NCBI GenBank assembly: GCA_018372555.1
Contig: JAHAIU010000177.1
Coordinates: 1-6,067 of the forward strand
Length of the DNA stretch: 6,067 nucleotides
From: Clostridium sp.
GTDB taxonomy: Bacteria > Bacillota > Clostridia > Clostridiales > Clostridiaceae
Direction of reading: 5' to 3'
In this document: piece after piece, positions 4,548 to 6,067 of the stretch
Layout: the number at the start of each line of letters is the position of its first letter
How positions within the stretch are numbered: position 1 is the first letter of the stretch
The notes under the pieces: model-generated
Told to the model about the DNA's origin: nothing
Database searches by the model: none
The model's input: only the letters and a program-made list of their open reading frames with translations
Made by a program: the position numbers and the translations under genes

Positions 4548-6067
4548 ATGAGAATCACAGGATTAGCAACTGGCTTAGATATGGATGAAATAATTAAAAA
4601 TTCCATGAAGCCATATAGAATTAAGATAGATAAAAAAGGCCAAGACAAAGAAATTCTAGAAATAAAGCAAAAGCTTTATAGAGAAGTAATTAAGGACTCA
4701 AGAGAGTTTTACAATAAGTATTTTGATGTAGCTAGTAGTAATAGTTTATTATTAAGTAAGAATTGGTCATCTGTGCAATTTACTTCTTCAAATGAAAATG
4801 TATTAACTGTATCAGGTTCAGGAGATGCAAAAGCAGAAAATTATATAATTAAAGGGGAAACTGGTAGACCTGCAAGAGCATCTTTAGCGTTAGATGATAT
4901 TAAGAATAATACAGTAGTAGTTAATGGAAAAGAATTCACTATAGAAGGTGATACTGAAAAGGAAAAGGCAAGCAATTTAACAAATCAATTAAAGGAAGCA
5001 GGAATTAATGTAACTGTAAGATATAGTGACTTTGCAGGAACAACGACTAGTGGAAATGCGAAAGGTTTTGTATTTGAGTCTACTGTGCTAGGCAAAGATG
5101 GTGCTTTTACATTAGGTGATACTGTAAAAAAAATAGGTGCAGAAAATAAAGGTGTCGATGATATTTATTCAACTACAACAGGAATACAAACAAATCACTT
5201 TAAAATAAGTTATACAAATACAATTTCTTTACAAACGGAAAATGGAAAAGTTGATATTAAAATTAGTGGTAAGGATATACAAAAGGATGATGGTTCAGGT
5301 GTTGATAGTGAAAAACTAAAAAACATTTTAAATAAAGAATTAGAAGAACATAATCTTTCAGTAGATATAGCTAATAACGGTGAAATTATATTTAAAAGTG
5401 CAGTACTAGGTTCGATAGTTGACCCGCAAATTACTGTAAATGGTAATGGTGGAACTTTTGATAAAGGTAAAGTTGGAAGTCCTACTACCAATACATTTGC
5501 TTTGAATGATATAAAAGATGGAAAAATATCTATAAATGATGAATTTATAGATTTATCAAGTTTTGAAAATATAGGTACTGCTAAAGATGAAGAGTTAGTA
5601 GAATATATTAATAAAATATTAGATGATAAAAAAATGGGTATTACGGCTACGTTAAATGGAGAGAATCTAGTATTAACTTCTAATGAAAATAGTTCTAAAA
5701 ATGAAATAATTGTATCAAAAGTATTAGGAGCCAAAAATGTAGATGATGGTAGAGATGCATCAATTACATTTGAAGACGGTAAAGGTGGAGTTTACAAGTA
5801 TGTTGGTACATCTAATACTGTTACTTTAGATGGGGTAACTTTTAAGTTTTCAGGTGAGATTCCAGAGGATGGAATAACTGTTAATGGGAAGCAAGATGTA
5901 AAATCAATTAAAGATAACCTAGTTAACTTCTTCAATGATTATAATAAGTTAGTGGAAAAATTAAATAGCTTAACAACAGAAAAAAGAAATAGGGATTTTA
6001 CTCCTTTAACTGCTGATCAAAAGAAGGAAATGTCTGAAGATGAAATAAAGCTTTGGAATGAAAAGGT
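4548..6067 (+). CDS. fliD: Filament cap protein FliD (HAP2), 3' end cut by window
   Basis: FliD forms the cap at the filament tip and guides insertion of each secreted flagellin. The frame is open for 506 codons to the edge. The N-terminal domain starts MRITGLATGLDMDEIIKNSM and continues through a coiled segment with EIKQKLYREVIKDSREFYNK (about 42-61), as in clostridial FliD. Residues 111-190, 224-299 and about 315-394 look like three related beta-rich domains of the hook-IN type. The C-terminal domain begins near 400. It has SNTVTLDGVTFKFSGE, then NLVNFFNDYNKLVEKLNSL and DFTPLTADQKKEMSEDEIKL, a strongly conserved FliD stretch. With at least 100 more residues expected, the protein would exceed 600, longer than the common 450-500. 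The minus-strand frame at 5210-5734 is only its shadow. fliS is 103 bases upstream. Confidence 0.96.
   Translation, partial: MRITGLATGLDMDEIIKNSMKPYRIKIDKKGQDKEILEIKQKLYREVIKDSREFYNKYFDVASSNSLLLSKNWSSVQFTSSNENVLTVSGSGDAKAENYIIKGETGRPARASLALDDIKNNTVVVNGKEFTIEGDTEKEKASNLTNQLKEAGINVTVRYSDFAGTTTSGNAKGFVFESTVLGKDGAFTLGDTVKKIGAENKGVDDIYSTTTGIQTNHFKISYTNTISLQTENGKVDIKISGKDIQKDDGSGVDSEKLKNILNKELEEHNLSVDIANNGEIIFKSAVLGSIVDPQITVNGNGGTFDKGKVGSPTTNTFALNDIKDGKISINDEFIDLSSFENIGTAKDEELVEYINKILDDKKMGITATLNGENLVLTSNENSSKNEIIVSKVLGAKNVDDGRDASITFEDGKGGVYKYVGTSNTVTLDGVTFKFSGEIPEDGITVNGKQDVKSIKDNLVNFFNDYNKLVEKLNSLTTEKRNRDFTPLTADQKKEMSEDEIKLWNEK

Noticed and set aside
5393..5417. Second sigma-28-like site inside fliD (TAAA, 15 bases, TCGATA)
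   Set aside because: It has a mismatch at the key C of the -10 and lies deep in a coding region. It serves mainly as a warning that near matches arise by chance.
5210..5734. 174-residue minus-strand frame
   Set aside because: It lies fully inside fliD, has no SD or family features, and its Ser/Phe/Leu-rich composition is typical of an antisense shadow of AT-rich genes. The minus-strand frames at 280-492, 1875-2078 and 3831-4088 fail for the same reasons.

Overview
The window is an AT-rich stretch of a late flagellar operon, with all genes on the + strand. It resembles motile Clostridium (cluster I, sensu stricto) or a close low-GC Firmicute. The evidence is the strong A/T bias in codons and spacers, the AGGAGG ribosome-binding sites, and the order flgK, flgL, fliW, csrA, flaG, a small unknown gene, fliS, fliD. 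I cannot name the species. flgK is cut by the left edge: its frame is open from base 2, so the ATG at 53 is internal. fliD is cut by the right edge.

There are two kinds of junction. flgK-flgL, flgL-fliW, flaG-unknown and unknown-fliS are tight (10-14 bases), and each has a strong GG-rich Shine-Dalgarno (SD) touching or close behind the previous stop. In contrast, csrA, flaG and fliD each follow a gene-free gap of 249, 204 and 103 bases. No gap exceeds 300 bases.

Those three gaps share one architecture. An A-rich array with an 8-base period (clear in the first two gaps) leads into a run of short near-perfect palindromes. Next comes a 7-base-period array (consensus YTGTTAA, 3-4 copies, then TTG). 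Last is a similar G-rich SD leader running to the start codon (TTG, GTG, ATG). I see no canonical terminator in them, so they look like internal repeats or leader RNAs within one operon.

The proteins form one assembly pathway. FlgK and FlgL are the hook-filament junction proteins. FliD is the filament cap and FliS the flagellin chaperone. FlaG belongs to a family linked to filament length. FliW and CsrA form the switch that couples flagellin protein level to flagellin translation. No flagellin gene is present, although Bacillus subtilis has hag between csrA and the flaG homologue. A close match to a sigma-28 promoter (TAAA, 15 bases, CCGATA) straddles the fliW start codon and could separately drive csrA and the genes after it.

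The most interesting items are the three-copy composite repeat, the possible promoter inside fliW, the GGA-rich hairpin region before csrA, the uncharacterised 96-residue gene, and an enlarged FliD with three related domains in its middle.
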